A stretch of 64,000 nt of DNA from assembly GCA_020845495.1 (NCBI GenBank), contig JADLFM010000100.1:1-64000 (forward strand), in the 5' to 3' direction. The stretch comes from Chloroflexota bacterium (GTDB taxonomy: Bacteria > Chloroflexota > UBA6077 > JACCZL01). This document shows positions 44,867 to 53,633 of this stretch, piece after piece. A program made the translations under genes and the position numbers. Position 1 is the first letter of the stretch, and the number at the start of each line of letters is the position of its first letter. The notes under the pieces are model-generated. The model had not been told where the DNA came from, did not search any database, and was given only the letters and a program-made list of their open reading frames with translations.

Positions 44867-45051
44867 GACATCCTCCACATGACATCCCCCAGGGGCGGTG
44901 GGTGTTGGGCCAGCCGGCCGGGAGCCCCCGACATCCCCGCCGCTCCCCCGCGAACGACGATGAGGCGCTCACGCACGCCCAGGACAGGCTGGCGGGAATC
45001 CGCTTCTCGGACATTCCCGCCAACCTCGCCTGAGTGTGGTCTGATGCGGCG

Positions 45052-46449
45052 CTAGTTCAGGTTCGGATAACAGTAGGAGTCCGACGACGAGTCGCCGCCC
45101 TGCAACCGGATCTGGTGTGGCCGCTCCGCGCCGAAGTCGACGTAGAAGTCAGGGTCTACCTGCATGCCGCCGCCCGGCTGCGCGTCCAGCTTGACGGCCC
45201 AGCCCCGGATACCCTCCGGGTAGAACTGGGCGTCCCACGCGGCGTACAGGGAGTTGGTGAGGTAGATCCGGCGGCCGTCGCGGCTGAGCTCGACCATCTG
45301 CGGGCCGCCGTTGAGCGGGCCGCTCTTGGGGTGGGCCGCCTGACGCACGATTCCACCCAGGTGGACCGAGCCGATCAGCCTGGGTGCGAACGGGTCGGAG
45401 ACATCGTACTGCTGAAACTCGCCGGTCCCCCAGCAGGACACGTAGAGGAAGCGGTCGTCCAGGCTCAGGTTGATGTCCGTTACCAGCGGCGGGACGGCGC
45501 CGAAGCCTTGCAGGATCGGCGGGAGTAGGGATGGGTCGGCCGGCTCGGCCGGGATCTCGATCACCTTCCGGATCGCCCAGGCCGTACCCTCGCGATACCA
45601 CACCCAGATCGAGGCCGACAGGTCTTTCAGGCTCGTAACCACACCCACGAAGCCGTACTGCTTGTTCGGATCGTGGGAGGGGCGCAGTTCGAGGGCCATC
45701 TGGTGCTCGGCGCCGAGGTCAAGAGCCTGAACGTGGCGGCGCTTGCGTAGATCCCAGACGTGGAGTTGATGGCCGTATTTCGCGCCCAGGAGCAACTCCG
45801 GGTTCACGCCGGCTTCGACCATGTTCGGTGTGCCCCACTCGCTGGTGATCATGACGTCGTGGCCGAGATGCCACCAGAAGTCGTAGGACAGGTCTTGTGG
45901 GCCGTGGTCCTTCTCCCAGGAGCCCTTGATCTTGAACGTCTTGTGGTCCATCAAGAAGATGCCGCCGGGGCCGTCTCCATCCGGTGCGCCAAGCGCGCTC
46001 ACGTAGATCGCGTCCGGGCCGCAGTGGATCGTGTGGGGCCGGCTGTAGCCGCTCTTCTTCATCAGTTCGGCCGGCTCGATCGTCTCGACGATGCGGGGCT
46101 GACGTGGGTCTGGCTTCGTGTCGACCACGTACATGCGCGAAGAGCGTAGCCCCGGCACCAGCAGGTACCGCCGCTCGACGTGCGGATGGGGCATGTTCGG
46201 GCAGAGCGCGGCGCTGCACGCGTTCCAGCCGAAGTGATGCAGTTCGTCGCCGACATGCGGGAGGTCCAGCCGTCCGACGAGCTGGCCGTAGCGCGCGGAC
46301 GCCGGGTCGAGGTCGAGCACCCCGAGCGCATCCGGGCGGTTGGCACCATTCGGATTGAGGATCGCGACGTAGCCGAGCTGTTCGCGCGGCGCATCCATCG
46401 CCGACTTCGCCGTGGGGTAGAACGTTGGGTCAGGGGTCCAGGTCTGCAT
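45052..46449 (-). CDS. Methanethiol oxidase / selenium-binding protein 1 family
   Basis: 465 residues of the SELENBP1/SBP56 beta-propeller family. Telling segments are HHFGWNACSAALCPNMPHPH, SGYSRPHTIHCGPDAIYVSALG, DFWWHLGHDVMITSEWGTP and the C-terminal DSYCYPNLN region. Bacterial members (MtoX) oxidise methanethiol to formaldehyde, sulfide and H2O2, and known ones bind copper. The start MQTWTPDPTFYPTAKSAM at 46449 has GGAGG 6 nt upstream. No signal peptide is visible. Neighbours are a DUF4242 protein, a permease and a thioredoxin-like protein. Confidence 0.9.
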   Translation of the reverse strand: MQTWTPDPTFYPTAKSAMDAPREQLGYVAILNPNGANRPDALGVLDLDPASARYGQLVGRLDLPHVGDELHHFGWNACSAALCPNMPHPHVERRYLLVPGLRSSRMYVVDTKPDPRQPRIVETIEPAELMKKSGYSRPHTIHCGPDAIYVSALGAPDGDGPGGIFLMDHKTFKIKGSWEKDHGPQDLSYDFWWHLGHDVMITSEWGTPNMVEAGVNPELLLGAKYGHQLHVWDLRKRRHVQALDLGAEHQMALELRPSHDPNKQYGFVGVVTSLKDLSASIWVWYREGTAWAIRKVIEIPAEPADPSLLPPILQGFGAVPPLVTDINLSLDDRFLYVSCWGTGEFQQYDVSDPFAPRLIGSVHLGGIVRQAAHPKSGPLNGGPQMVELSRDGRRIYLTNSLYAAWDAQFYPEGIRGWAVKLDAQPGGGMQVDPDFYVDFGAERPHQIRLQGGDSSSDSYCYPNLN

Positions 46450-46590
46450 GTCGGCCTCCTCGTAGACCGTGTCCTCGTCGTCCTCGTCCAACCGTGCGCG
46501 GCCCGCTCTGCACGGACCGCGCCGTAGCTCCGGGGCTGGCGAGTGGGCCACGCCACCAGTGACTGAGCCTCGGCACTTTCGGATCAGCCG

Positions 46591-46630
46591 CCCCTCTCCC
46601 GCGCACAGGGGACGGGTAGGGGGTGGGGGC
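46591..46630. repeat. GC-rich CCCCTCTCCC / GGGTAGGGGGTGGGGG element
   Basis: CCCCTCTCCCGCGCACAGGGG followed by GGGTAGGGGGTGGGGG, in the gap between the methanethiol oxidase and DUF4242 genes. It is of the same class as 23770-23877. Confidence 0.5.
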
Positions 46631-46661
46631 TCTCCAGCCATGTGCGGCGTGACCCACGCTC

Positions 46662-46913
46662 CTAGCAGCCCTCAGCCACCTGGATAAGCTCGTCCGCGAC
46701 GAGCCCATGCGCCTCGCGGTGCACCGACGTAGCCGCCTCCTTGCTCGGGGCTGATACCAGGCAGAAGACCCTGCCGGTGCCCTCGTCGAACCAATACTTC
46801 AGGTAGCTCACGCCGTGAGCATCCTGCGCCGCAACGTCCCGCGCGTGCGCGTCCGCAATCGCCTTCGCGGTCAGTCCGTCGACCTTGTGATGCACGTCCA
46901 TATACAGCGGCAT
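46662..46913 (-). CDS. DUF4242 / SCO4226 family small protein
   Basis: 83 residues: PLYMDVHHKVDGLTAKAIADAHARDV, then VSYLKYWFDEGTGRVFCLV and AAATSVHREAHGLVADELIQV. This matches the DUF4242 family, whose Streptomyces member SCO4226 is reported to bind nickel; the HREAHGLVADE segment holds candidate histidine ligands. A purine-rich ribosome binding site (AAGGAAGGGGG) precedes the ATG at 46913, so the upstream 59 codons are rejected. It is the first gene of the minus-strand run and is divergent from the BTAD regulator. Confidence 0.8.
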   Translation of the reverse strand: MPLYMDVHHKVDGLTAKAIADAHARDVAAQDAHGVSYLKYWFDEGTGRVFCLVSAPSKEAATSVHREAHGLVADELIQVAEGC

Positions 46914-47041
46914 CGAATTGCCCCCTTCCTTCGTGACGTCAGTCCTGGCGGCTGTGCGCTGCCGCATTCCCGCGTACAGAAGGCAGTCTGAGCGATGGCC
47001 GTCCACGCACCGTCCCTTGAGGCGTCCACCGGCGCGTCTCT

Positions 47042-47069
47042 TTGATCTACCTGGCAGTTTGGCTACTAT
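47042..47069 (+). promoter_or_regulatory. Putative promoter of the BTAD regulator
   Basis: TTGATC and TACTAT separated by 16 bp, start expected near 47076, about 18 nt before the ATG. A GGAGG site (about 47082) lies between. Confidence 0.5.
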
Positions 47070-47093
47070 CAGGGTGTCAGCCGGAGGCAACCC

Positions 47094-50000
47094 ATGGGGC
47101 CTAGACGGCTACTGGTCCTCGGCCCGCCCCGCCTCGAGCGCGACGGCCGTCCTGTCGCATTGACCCTACGCCGCGCGGTCGCGCTTCTGGTCTACCTTGC
47201 GGTGACCGATCGCCCGCACGGGCGGGATAGCCTGGCGGCGTTGCTCTGGCCCGACAGCGATGAGCCAGAAGCGCGGGGCCGCTTGCGCCGGACCCTCCAC
47301 CGCTTGACTGAGGTGCTGGGGGACGACGTCCTGGTGACCGACGGCGATACGCTTTGCCTGTCCCCTGCGGCCAATCTCTGGCTCGACAGTCGGGCGTTCG
47401 AGCAACATGCCACAGCCGGCCTGACCCCCACGGATACACCGTCGCCAGACTCCGAGCAGTTCGAACATCTGACCGAGGCGGCCAGTCTCCACGCCGCCGA
47501 CTTTCTGGCGGGATTCACGCTCCCAAACAGCGCCGCCTGGGACGAGTGGCAGTTCCTCCAGCGAGAGCAGTTACGGCAGACACTCGGGCGGGTACTACGG
47601 TCGCTCGTCGGGGCCTACCGAGCCAGAGGATCGTGGGCAGCGGGGATCGAGTGTGCCCGCCGCTGGGTAGCGCTCGACCCTCTGCACGAGCCGGCCCAGC
47701 GCGCCCTCATGCGGGCGTACGCGCTGGCCGGCCAGCACGCCGCGGCACTGCGCCAGTACGACGAGTGCGTGCGAGTACTCGAAGCCGATCTGGGTACGAT
47801 CCCCGAAAGCAGGACCACTGCGCTGTATGAGGCGATCAAGGCTCGGCGGCTGGCGCCGATGACCGCTCAGCCTGCTGGACCACCGCCCGCTGTCACGCCG
47901 CCCGTCGCCACGCCGCCCGTCGCCACGCCGCCCGCTGGACCACCGCCCGCTGGACCACCGCCCGCTGTCACACCACCCGCCGCCACGCCCTCGGCGGCCT
48001 TCCGCGACCGTGTGCCCTTGCCGCCCACGCCCTTGATCGGCCGTGATCCTGAGCGAGCGCTCATCGCCGCCCGCCTCTTGCAGGAAGACACTCGGCTCCT
48101 GACGTTGACCGGGCCGGGCGGGGTGGGGAAGACGCATCTGGCGCTCCAGTCGGCGGCCGATCTGGCCGGCCGCTTCGCGGATGGCGTGGCAGTCGTTGGC
48201 CTGGCGCCCGTTCTCGATCCCACCCTGGTCGGCTCGGCGATTGCCCAGGCGGTTGGGATCAGGGAAGCTACCGGACGCCCGATTCTCGAAACCATCAAGG
48301 ATCAGCTTCGTGAGCGCGAGTTGTTGCTCCTGCTCGACAACTTCGAGCACGTGCTCGTGGCAGCGCCGCTGGTAGCGGACGTACTGGCAAGCTGCCACCG
48401 CCTCAAGATCCTGATCACCAGCCGCGCCATGCTGCACGTGCGGGGTGAGAAGGAAGTGGTCGTCGAGCCGCTGGCGCTACCCAGCCGCGAGCACGTCTTG
48501 AGCCTCGCAGCCCTGGCGACGTACGCCTCAGTCGCCCTGTTCGTCGAGCGGGCGCGCGATGCCCGGCCCGACTTCGCGGTCACGAGCGACAATGCCTCGA
48601 CCGTGGCCGAGATCTGCCGCCGGTTGGACGGGCTGCCCCTGGCGATCGAGCTCGCAGCCGCCCGTATCAAGCTCCTGTCGCCAATGAGGCTGCTAGTCCG
48701 GCTCGAGCACCGGTTGGCGTTGCTCACCGGCGGCCCGCGCGACCTGCCCGCTCATCAGCAAACGTTACGCGATACGATCGCCTGGAGCTATGACCTCCTC
48801 GACGCCGCCGAGCAGACCGTCTTCCGGCGCCTGGCCGTGTTCGTCGGCGGCGGCGCGCTCGAGGCAGCCGAAGTCGTTGTGGGGCTGGCACCTGTGGGGC
48901 TGGCACCTGAGGATACTGGCCCGAGCGAGCAAGCGCGTCCGACATCGGCTCCGGGCGTGTCGCTCACCGCAGGCGCTCCGCTCGCTGCCCTCGACCTGGT
49001 CACGTCACTGGTCGACAAGAGCCTGGTGCGGTGGGAGGAGCAAGCGGACGGTGAGCCGCGGCTGCATCTCCTCGAGACGCTTCGTGAGTTCGGGTTGGAG
49101 CAACTCGCCGCATGCGGCGAAGCTGACGCGATCCGGGCGCACTACGCGGCGTACTATGTCGATCTAGCTGAACGGACCGAGCAAGAGCTCGACGGGCCGG
49201 ACCAGCAGACCTGGCTTTCGCGGCTCGAACGCGAGCGCGACAACCTCTGGGCGGTCGAGCGCTGGGCCACGACACGCGGTGACGCGGAGACGCTTGCACG
49301 GCTTGCAGCAGCGCTCTGGCGCTTCTGGTGGGCGCGTGCCAATGCGGCCGAGGCGCGCGAGTGGGTTGACGTGATCTCGCGGCTGCCCCGCACTGCCGTG
49401 CCCGCGCCAACGCTCGGGCGAGCGCTGCATGGGGCCGGGGCGCTGGCGATGCAGATTGGGGAGTACACGGCTTCCCGGAGCCTGCTGGAGGAAGCCGCAT
49501 CCGTTGCACGCCGTCTCGGCAATCGGCGGATGCTCGCCCGTGCGCTCGGTACGCTCGGGCGACTCGAGTTCTTTCAGGGTCGTTACGCGAAGTCTCGTGA
49601 GATACTCGACGAATGTCTGACGATCTCGCGCGAGCTCGGCGACCGGGCCGAGTTGACTCGAGCCCTCAGTCGTCGCGGGTTCCTCGACTACATCGAGGGT
49701 CGCCAGATCGCGGCGCGGGCTCTCTTCGACGAGGGGCTTGCCCTGGCGCGCGACGCAGGGGATCATGCCTCGGTCGGCGAATTCCTGAACAATCTGGCCA
49801 ACTCGTATCACAGTACCGGCGATCTCGACCGCGCGATCGGGACATCACGTGAGGCGCTGGCGATCCTCCGCGCGGTCGGTGAGGGCAACGGCCTGGCGTG
49901 GGCATTGAGCGATCTGGGGCATATGCTCGCGCTCCGTGGTGACCTCGAGGCTGCTCGCACCCCCCTCCTCGAAGCGATCGCGCTTGCTCGACGGATGGGC

Positions 50001-50318
50001 AATCGCCGGCGGTTGACCTTCACGCTCTCGGCGGTTGCCATACTGGCGGTCACCGTGGGTCAGGCGGAACGTGCGGTCCGTCTCGCGGCGGCTGCGTCCG
50101 CCACGACGGCCGCAATGGGGGCGATTCGGGCGCGGCCGATCCGCGATGTGTGGGACGCGCAGCTCGAGATCGCATGGCGGGCACTCAGCGAACAGGCCGC
50201 CGTTGTGGCCGCGGAGGGGCAGACGCTGACGCTCGAACAGGCTGTTGAAGAGGCAGTCGTCTGGCTCACGCGGTCGGACAAGTTCGACCAGACCGGCGAG
50301 CGGGCGGACTCCCCGTGA
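47094..50318 (+). CDS. AfsR/SARP-like regulator: winged helix, BTAD, NB-ARC ATPase, TPR
   Basis: 1074 residues. The amino end has an OmpR-like/BTAD module (RRAVALLVYLAVTDRPHGRD..LAALLWPDS..EARGRLRRTLHRL, then the BTAD helices to about residue 258). A Pro/Ala linker of eight 5-residue units follows (260-300). The NB-ARC/STAND ATPase has Walker A GPGGVGKT near 339, Walker B LLLLLDNFEHVL and LDGLPLAIELAAARI. The C-terminal half is TPR-like (GRYAKSREILDECLTISRELGDRAEL and related repeats). Such proteins activate nearby operons in response to a ligand; the divergent methanethiol-oxidase cluster is the obvious candidate target. Confidence 0.9.
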   Translation: MGPRRLLVLGPPRLERDGRPVALTLRRAVALLVYLAVTDRPHGRDSLAALLWPDSDEPEARGRLRRTLHRLTEVLGDDVLVTDGDTLCLSPAANLWLDSRAFEQHATAGLTPTDTPSPDSEQFEHLTEAASLHAADFLAGFTLPNSAAWDEWQFLQREQLRQTLGRVLRSLVGAYRARGSWAAGIECARRWVALDPLHEPAQRALMRAYALAGQHAAALRQYDECVRVLEADLGTIPESRTTALYEAIKARRLAPMTAQPAGPPPAVTPPVATPPVATPPAGPPPAGPPPAVTPPAATPSAAFRDRVPLPPTPLIGRDPERALIAARLLQEDTRLLTLTGPGGVGKTHLALQSAADLAGRFADGVAVVGLAPVLDPTLVGSAIAQAVGIREATGRPILETIKDQLRERELLLLLDNFEHVLVAAPLVADVLASCHRLKILITSRAMLHVRGEKEVVVEPLALPSREHVLSLAALATYASVALFVERARDARPDFAVTSDNASTVAEICRRLDGLPLAIELAAARIKLLSPMRLLVRLEHRLALLTGGPRDLPAHQQTLRDTIAWSYDLLDAAEQTVFRRLAVFVGGGALEAAEVVVGLAPVGLAPEDTGPSEQARPTSAPGVSLTAGAPLAALDLVTSLVDKSLVRWEEQADGEPRLHLLETLREFGLEQLAACGEADAIRAHYAAYYVDLAERTEQELDGPDQQTWLSRLERERDNLWAVERWATTRGDAETLARLAAALWRFWWARANAAEAREWVDVISRLPRTAVPAPTLGRALHGAGALAMQIGEYTASRSLLEEAASVARRLGNRRMLARALGTLGRLEFFQGRYAKSREILDECLTISRELGDRAELTRALSRRGFLDYIEGRQIAARALFDEGLALARDAGDHASVGEFLNNLANSYHSTGDLDRAIGTSREALAILRAVGEGNGLAWALSDLGHMLALRGDLEAARTPLLEAIALARRMGNRRRLTFTLSAVAILAVTVGQAERAVRLAAAASATTAAMGAIRARPIRDVWDAQLEIAWRALSEQAAVVAAEGQTLTLEQAVEEAVVWLTRSDKFDQTGERADSP
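47874..47993. repeat. 15-bp tandem repeats in the BTAD regulator linker
   Basis: About eight 15-bp units of two alternating types (GCTGGACCACCGCCC and GTCGCCACGCCGCCC, with GCTGTCAC variants), encoding AGPPP, AVTPP and VATPP. They lie between the BTAD and NB-ARC modules. Confidence 0.9.
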
Positions 50319-50612
50319 GCCGCGCCGCGAGCGACCTCAAGCGCCGCGTCGTAAGCCGCGCGACATCCGACAGGTGGCGTACATGAACGGGTCCTCCACC
50401 ACCCTCGGGCGCATCGACCCCTGGTGGCCTGCGCCGCATCTTGCCGATGGTGCGTCTTCCCGGCCAGCCGTTCGAGTCGCTGAGAGATGATGGACCGGTA
50501 GATGCGCGTGCCGGAGCAGTCACCATATGTGGGTCGGCGTCAAGGCTGGAGCACCGATCGCGCGACCGCTCACCACGACAGCCGTTAGCCGAATCGGAGG
50601 CGTTATCCGCCG

Positions 50613-51359
50613 ATGCCCGACCTCTCCACATCCCCGCTCGCATCCTGGCTCTGGACCTGGCTCTGGACGTGGCTCTGGACGTGGAGCGCGCCCTGGTTCG
50701 AGGGTTGGCTCCCGACGTGGCTGCTACTATGGGCTCGAGCCAGGGTTCAGGCATGGCTCACGCCGTGGGCCTCGGCATCGTTGCCGACCTGGCTGGTGTC
50801 CGGGCCAATCCGCCTGAACCCCGACGCCCTCGACAGCGTGGCGGCCGGCTGGCACTGGCTGGATGTCTTGCTTGGCATCGCGCTGATCGTCGTCGTGATG
50901 AACGCCGGGCGGCGCGGCTTCGTCCGTGAGATCGTGACCCTCGTTGGGCTGGGGGCCGGGTTGGTGCTGGCCGGCCGGCACAGCCTGGCGCTTGCCGATA
51001 TCCTGGCCGAAGAGGTCGGGCGGGTGCCGCTGCTCGATGAGGCAGCCTATCTGCTGATCCTCATCGGCGTCACCGCGCTGGCAGCCCTCCTGGCCGGCTT
51101 CGCCCGTGGGGCGCTGCGTTTGCCCGGTCTCGGCGTGGCAGATCGGCTGTTCGGGCTGGCGTTCGGCCTGTTGGAAGGGACGGCCGGCCTGGGGCTGCTG
51201 ATCCTGCTCGCCACCCGGCTCCAGACGCTCGCACCGAACACGCTCACAGCCGACGCACTCGCTCTGAGCGGCTCGACGCTCGCGCCAATCTGCCTGCGCT
51301 GGTGGCTGGCAGTCGCAACGCTGCTCCCACCGGACCTCGGCCTGCCCCGCGCCCTGTAG
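50613..51359 (+). CDS. CvpA-like membrane protein with Trp-rich amino end
   Basis: 248 residues. From about residue 85 it follows the CvpA pattern: WLDVLLGIALIVVVMNAGRRGFVREIVTLVGLGAGLVLA and three further membrane segments. CvpA is a polytopic membrane protein associated with colicin V production and envelope physiology. The first 75 residues are strange: WLWT repeated three times from a 12-bp DNA repeat (50646-50681), then more Trp-rich sequence. The GGAGG before the ATG at 50613 is about 12 nt away, so the start could be later. Confidence 0.7.
   Translation: MPDLSTSPLASWLWTWLWTWLWTWSAPWFEGWLPTWLLLWARARVQAWLTPWASASLPTWLVSGPIRLNPDALDSVAAGWHWLDVLLGIALIVVVMNAGRRGFVREIVTLVGLGAGLVLAGRHSLALADILAEEVGRVPLLDEAAYLLILIGVTALAALLAGFARGALRLPGLGVADRLFGLAFGLLEGTAGLGLLILLATRLQTLAPNTLTADALALSGSTLAPICLRWWLAVATLLPPDLGLPRAL
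50646..50681. repeat. 12-bp x3 repeat encoding Trp-Leu-Trp-Thr
   Basis: TGGCTCTGGACC/G three times in tandem, in frame at the amino end of the CvpA-like gene. Confidence 0.9.
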
Positions 51360-51451
51360 CGGCGCGGGCGACGATTCAGCAGCCGTCGGTTCTCAGTCGT
51401 CAGCGGATGAGCATGTCAAGCGACCCGCGTCCTCCGATCGTCGAGGACTCC

Positions 51452-53359
51452 TTACACGTGGCTCGCCCCTGGCGCCCGATCCGAGCGCAGCCACCACTCC
51501 AACATCAGAAGCGCCCACAGCCGCATGGCGTGGTCGCGCTGCTCGGAGAGGTGCTCGCCGACGAGCCGTTCGAGGGCTGCTGGCCGGGCGATGACTCGGA
51601 GCCGCGCATCCGGCGCGAGCAGCGCGTCCCGCAGCACACCCCGTAATTCTGCGCGCAGCCAGGATGCCATGGGCACCTCGAAGCCGCGCTTCGGCGCCTT
51701 CACCACGGGCGGCGGCAGCCATGCCTTCGCCAACTCCCGCAGCAGCGGCTTGGTCTGGAACGCTGAGGCCCGCACTCGATCGGGCAGGCTGACAGCCAGT
51801 TCGACGAGGACGTGATCGAGGAACGGCGAGCGAGCCTCGACCGAGTGTGCCATCGTCGCGACGTCCATCTTGACGAGCAGATCGTCCGGCAGGACGTGGA
51901 TGCTGTCGGCGGCCATCATCAACGCGGCCGGCTCCCCGATGCCCCACGCCAGGCATGCCTCGATGCGAGCGTCCACAACTTCGCGTGCTCGCTCGGTGAC
52001 CCGGCCCAGAAACTCGGGCTGGCAGAGACCCTCGGCGTCGGCGTCAGTGAACAGGCCGCTCCAGCGCAGGTAGCGCTCGCGCGGGGGAAGCGCCACCCCT
52101 TCGAGCAACCGCAGGGTGAAGGCGACGGGGCCACGCCGCCGCTTCGGGGCCGGGGCCATCCTGGCTGCTATCGGGGCCACCGGGCCAAGGGTGGCGGTCA
52201 TCCACTGCGCGAGGAGCGCGGCCGTGTAGCGTCGGTAGCCGGCGAACGTCTCGTCGCCGCCGTCGCCGTTCAGCACGACCTTCAGATGCGTACGTGCCTC
52301 CCGGGCAACGATACTGCTCGGGATGGCCGATGAGTCGGCGTACGGTTGATCGTACATCCTGACGAGGCGACTGAGCAGATCTTCCGGCCGCCGCACCTCG
52401 GCGTTCAGGTCGACCAGGATCTCGGTATGGCGGGTGCCGTACCGCTCGGCGACGAGTCGAGCCAAGGGGCGTTCGTCGAACTGCTGGTCCGTGAAGCCGA
52501 CCGAGAACGACTGAAGCGGCGCAGCGGCTGCGCGGCTCGCGGCGGCCGTGACCAGCCCGCTATCGATGCCGCCGGAGAGGAACACCCCGACCGGCACGTC
52601 GCTCCGCAGCCGGATGCGGGTCGACTCCTCCAGCACCGCGCGGACCTCTTCGACGGCCTCGGTGCGCGATACCTGATGGGTGCCGCCGGGCGGCAGGTGC
52701 CAGTAGCGCTGCGTCGTCTGACGGCCTGCGGCGGTGATCTCGAGGACGTGGGCCGGCGGCAGCATCGCGACCTCGGCGTACGCGGTGCGCGGGTGCGGCA
52801 CGAACCCGAAGCAAAGGTACTGGTAGATCGCGGTCGGGTCGAGCGTCGGGGAGAGCAGGCCGGAAGCAAACAGGCCTTTCAGCTCGGAACTGAAGAGGAA
52901 GCGGTCGGCCAGGCGGGCGTAGTAGAGCGGCTTCTTGCCGAAGCGGTCGCGCCCGAGCAGGAGACGGCGTTCGCGAGCGTCCCAGATGGCGAAGGCAAAC
53001 ATGCCCCGCAGATGGGTGACGAAGGCCGGGCCATGCTCCTCGTACAGGTGCACGAGGCACTCGGTGTCACCCTGGGTCCGGAAGGTGTGGCGCCGTTCGA
53101 GGTCGGCGCGTAGCTCAACGTAGTTGTAGATCTGGCCGTTGAAGATGACCCAGACGGTCTCGTCCTCATTGGCGATGGGCTGGGCGCTGCCGGCGATATC
53201 GATGATGCTCAGGCGGCGCATGCCGAGCGCGACGCGCTCGTCGCGGTAGAAGCCGTCGTCGTCGGGGCCGCGATGCTCGAGGCAGGCGGTCATCGGCCCA
53301 ACGGCGTCGAGCGCTCCTGGCCCGACGCCGAGATCCAGTATCCCCGCGATCCCGCACAT
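51452..53359 (-). CDS. asnB: Glutamine-hydrolysing asparagine synthase
   Basis: 635 residues. The amidotransferase half starts MCGIAGILDLG, with the Cys2 nucleophile exposed after Met removal, and HRGPDDDGFY, then FNGQIYNYVELR. The synthetase half has the PP-loop FLSGGIDSGL near residue 260 and NGDGGDETFAGYRRY. It makes asparagine from aspartate using glutamine, or a related amide in an envelope or specialised pathway. The start must be the ATG at 53359, which leaves Cys second; a GTG two codons upstream would block this. GGAGGG precedes it. Confidence 0.92.
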   Translation of the reverse strand: MCGIAGILDLGVGPGALDAVGPMTACLEHRGPDDDGFYRDERVALGMRRLSIIDIAGSAQPIANEDETVWVIFNGQIYNYVELRADLERRHTFRTQGDTECLVHLYEEHGPAFVTHLRGMFAFAIWDARERRLLLGRDRFGKKPLYYARLADRFLFSSELKGLFASGLLSPTLDPTAIYQYLCFGFVPHPRTAYAEVAMLPPAHVLEITAAGRQTTQRYWHLPPGGTHQVSRTEAVEEVRAVLEESTRIRLRSDVPVGVFLSGGIDSGLVTAAASRAAAAPLQSFSVGFTDQQFDERPLARLVAERYGTRHTEILVDLNAEVRRPEDLLSRLVRMYDQPYADSSAIPSSIVAREARTHLKVVLNGDGGDETFAGYRRYTAALLAQWMTATLGPVAPIAARMAPAPKRRRGPVAFTLRLLEGVALPPRERYLRWSGLFTDADAEGLCQPEFLGRVTERAREVVDARIEACLAWGIGEPAALMMAADSIHVLPDDLLVKMDVATMAHSVEARSPFLDHVLVELAVSLPDRVRASAFQTKPLLRELAKAWLPPPVVKAPKRGFEVPMASWLRAELRGVLRDALLAPDARLRVIARPAALERLVGEHLSEQRDHAMRLWALLMLEWWLRSDRAPGASHV

Positions 53360-53633
53360 CGCCACCCTCCCTGTACTCGGCGCGGCACACCCACAGAGGC
53401 CTGGCGCGACGGACGCTGGACTGTACCAGTGGCGGGCAAGTCGAGAGTAGGAAGTCGAGAGTGGGGGACCGCGCGTAGGGGGTCGAGAGTAGAACGTGGC
53501 GAGGAAACGAGCTATCCGCTATCCGCTATCCGCTATCCGCTATCCGCTATCCGCTATCCGCTATCCGCGGATGGTGAGCGATCGGAGTCCTCACCCCTGA
53601 GACTTGACGGCCGATCGCTCGTTCCCTGCGTCA
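53360..53633. other. asnB upstream region with several short tandem repeats
   Basis: Contains GTCGAGAGT three times (near 53440, 53455 and 53482) and then eight CTATCCG heptamers (53512-53567). No gene is supported. Confidence 0.8.
53512..53567. repeat. Heptanucleotide CTATCCG x8 tandem repeat
   Basis: Eight exact head-to-tail copies of CTATCCG (56 bp) in the gap between the asnB start and the end of the sulfurtransferase gene. A unit of seven is out of phase for coding. Confidence 0.97.

Noticed and set aside
50319..50612. Small ORFs between the BTAD regulator and the CvpA-like gene
   Set aside because: Short, no ribosome binding site, no recognisable family; in a 294-bp intergenic gap.
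53512..53567. CTATCCG heptamers as a CRISPR array
   Set aside because: Units are contiguous with no spacers and are only 7 bp long. No cas genes are present in the window.
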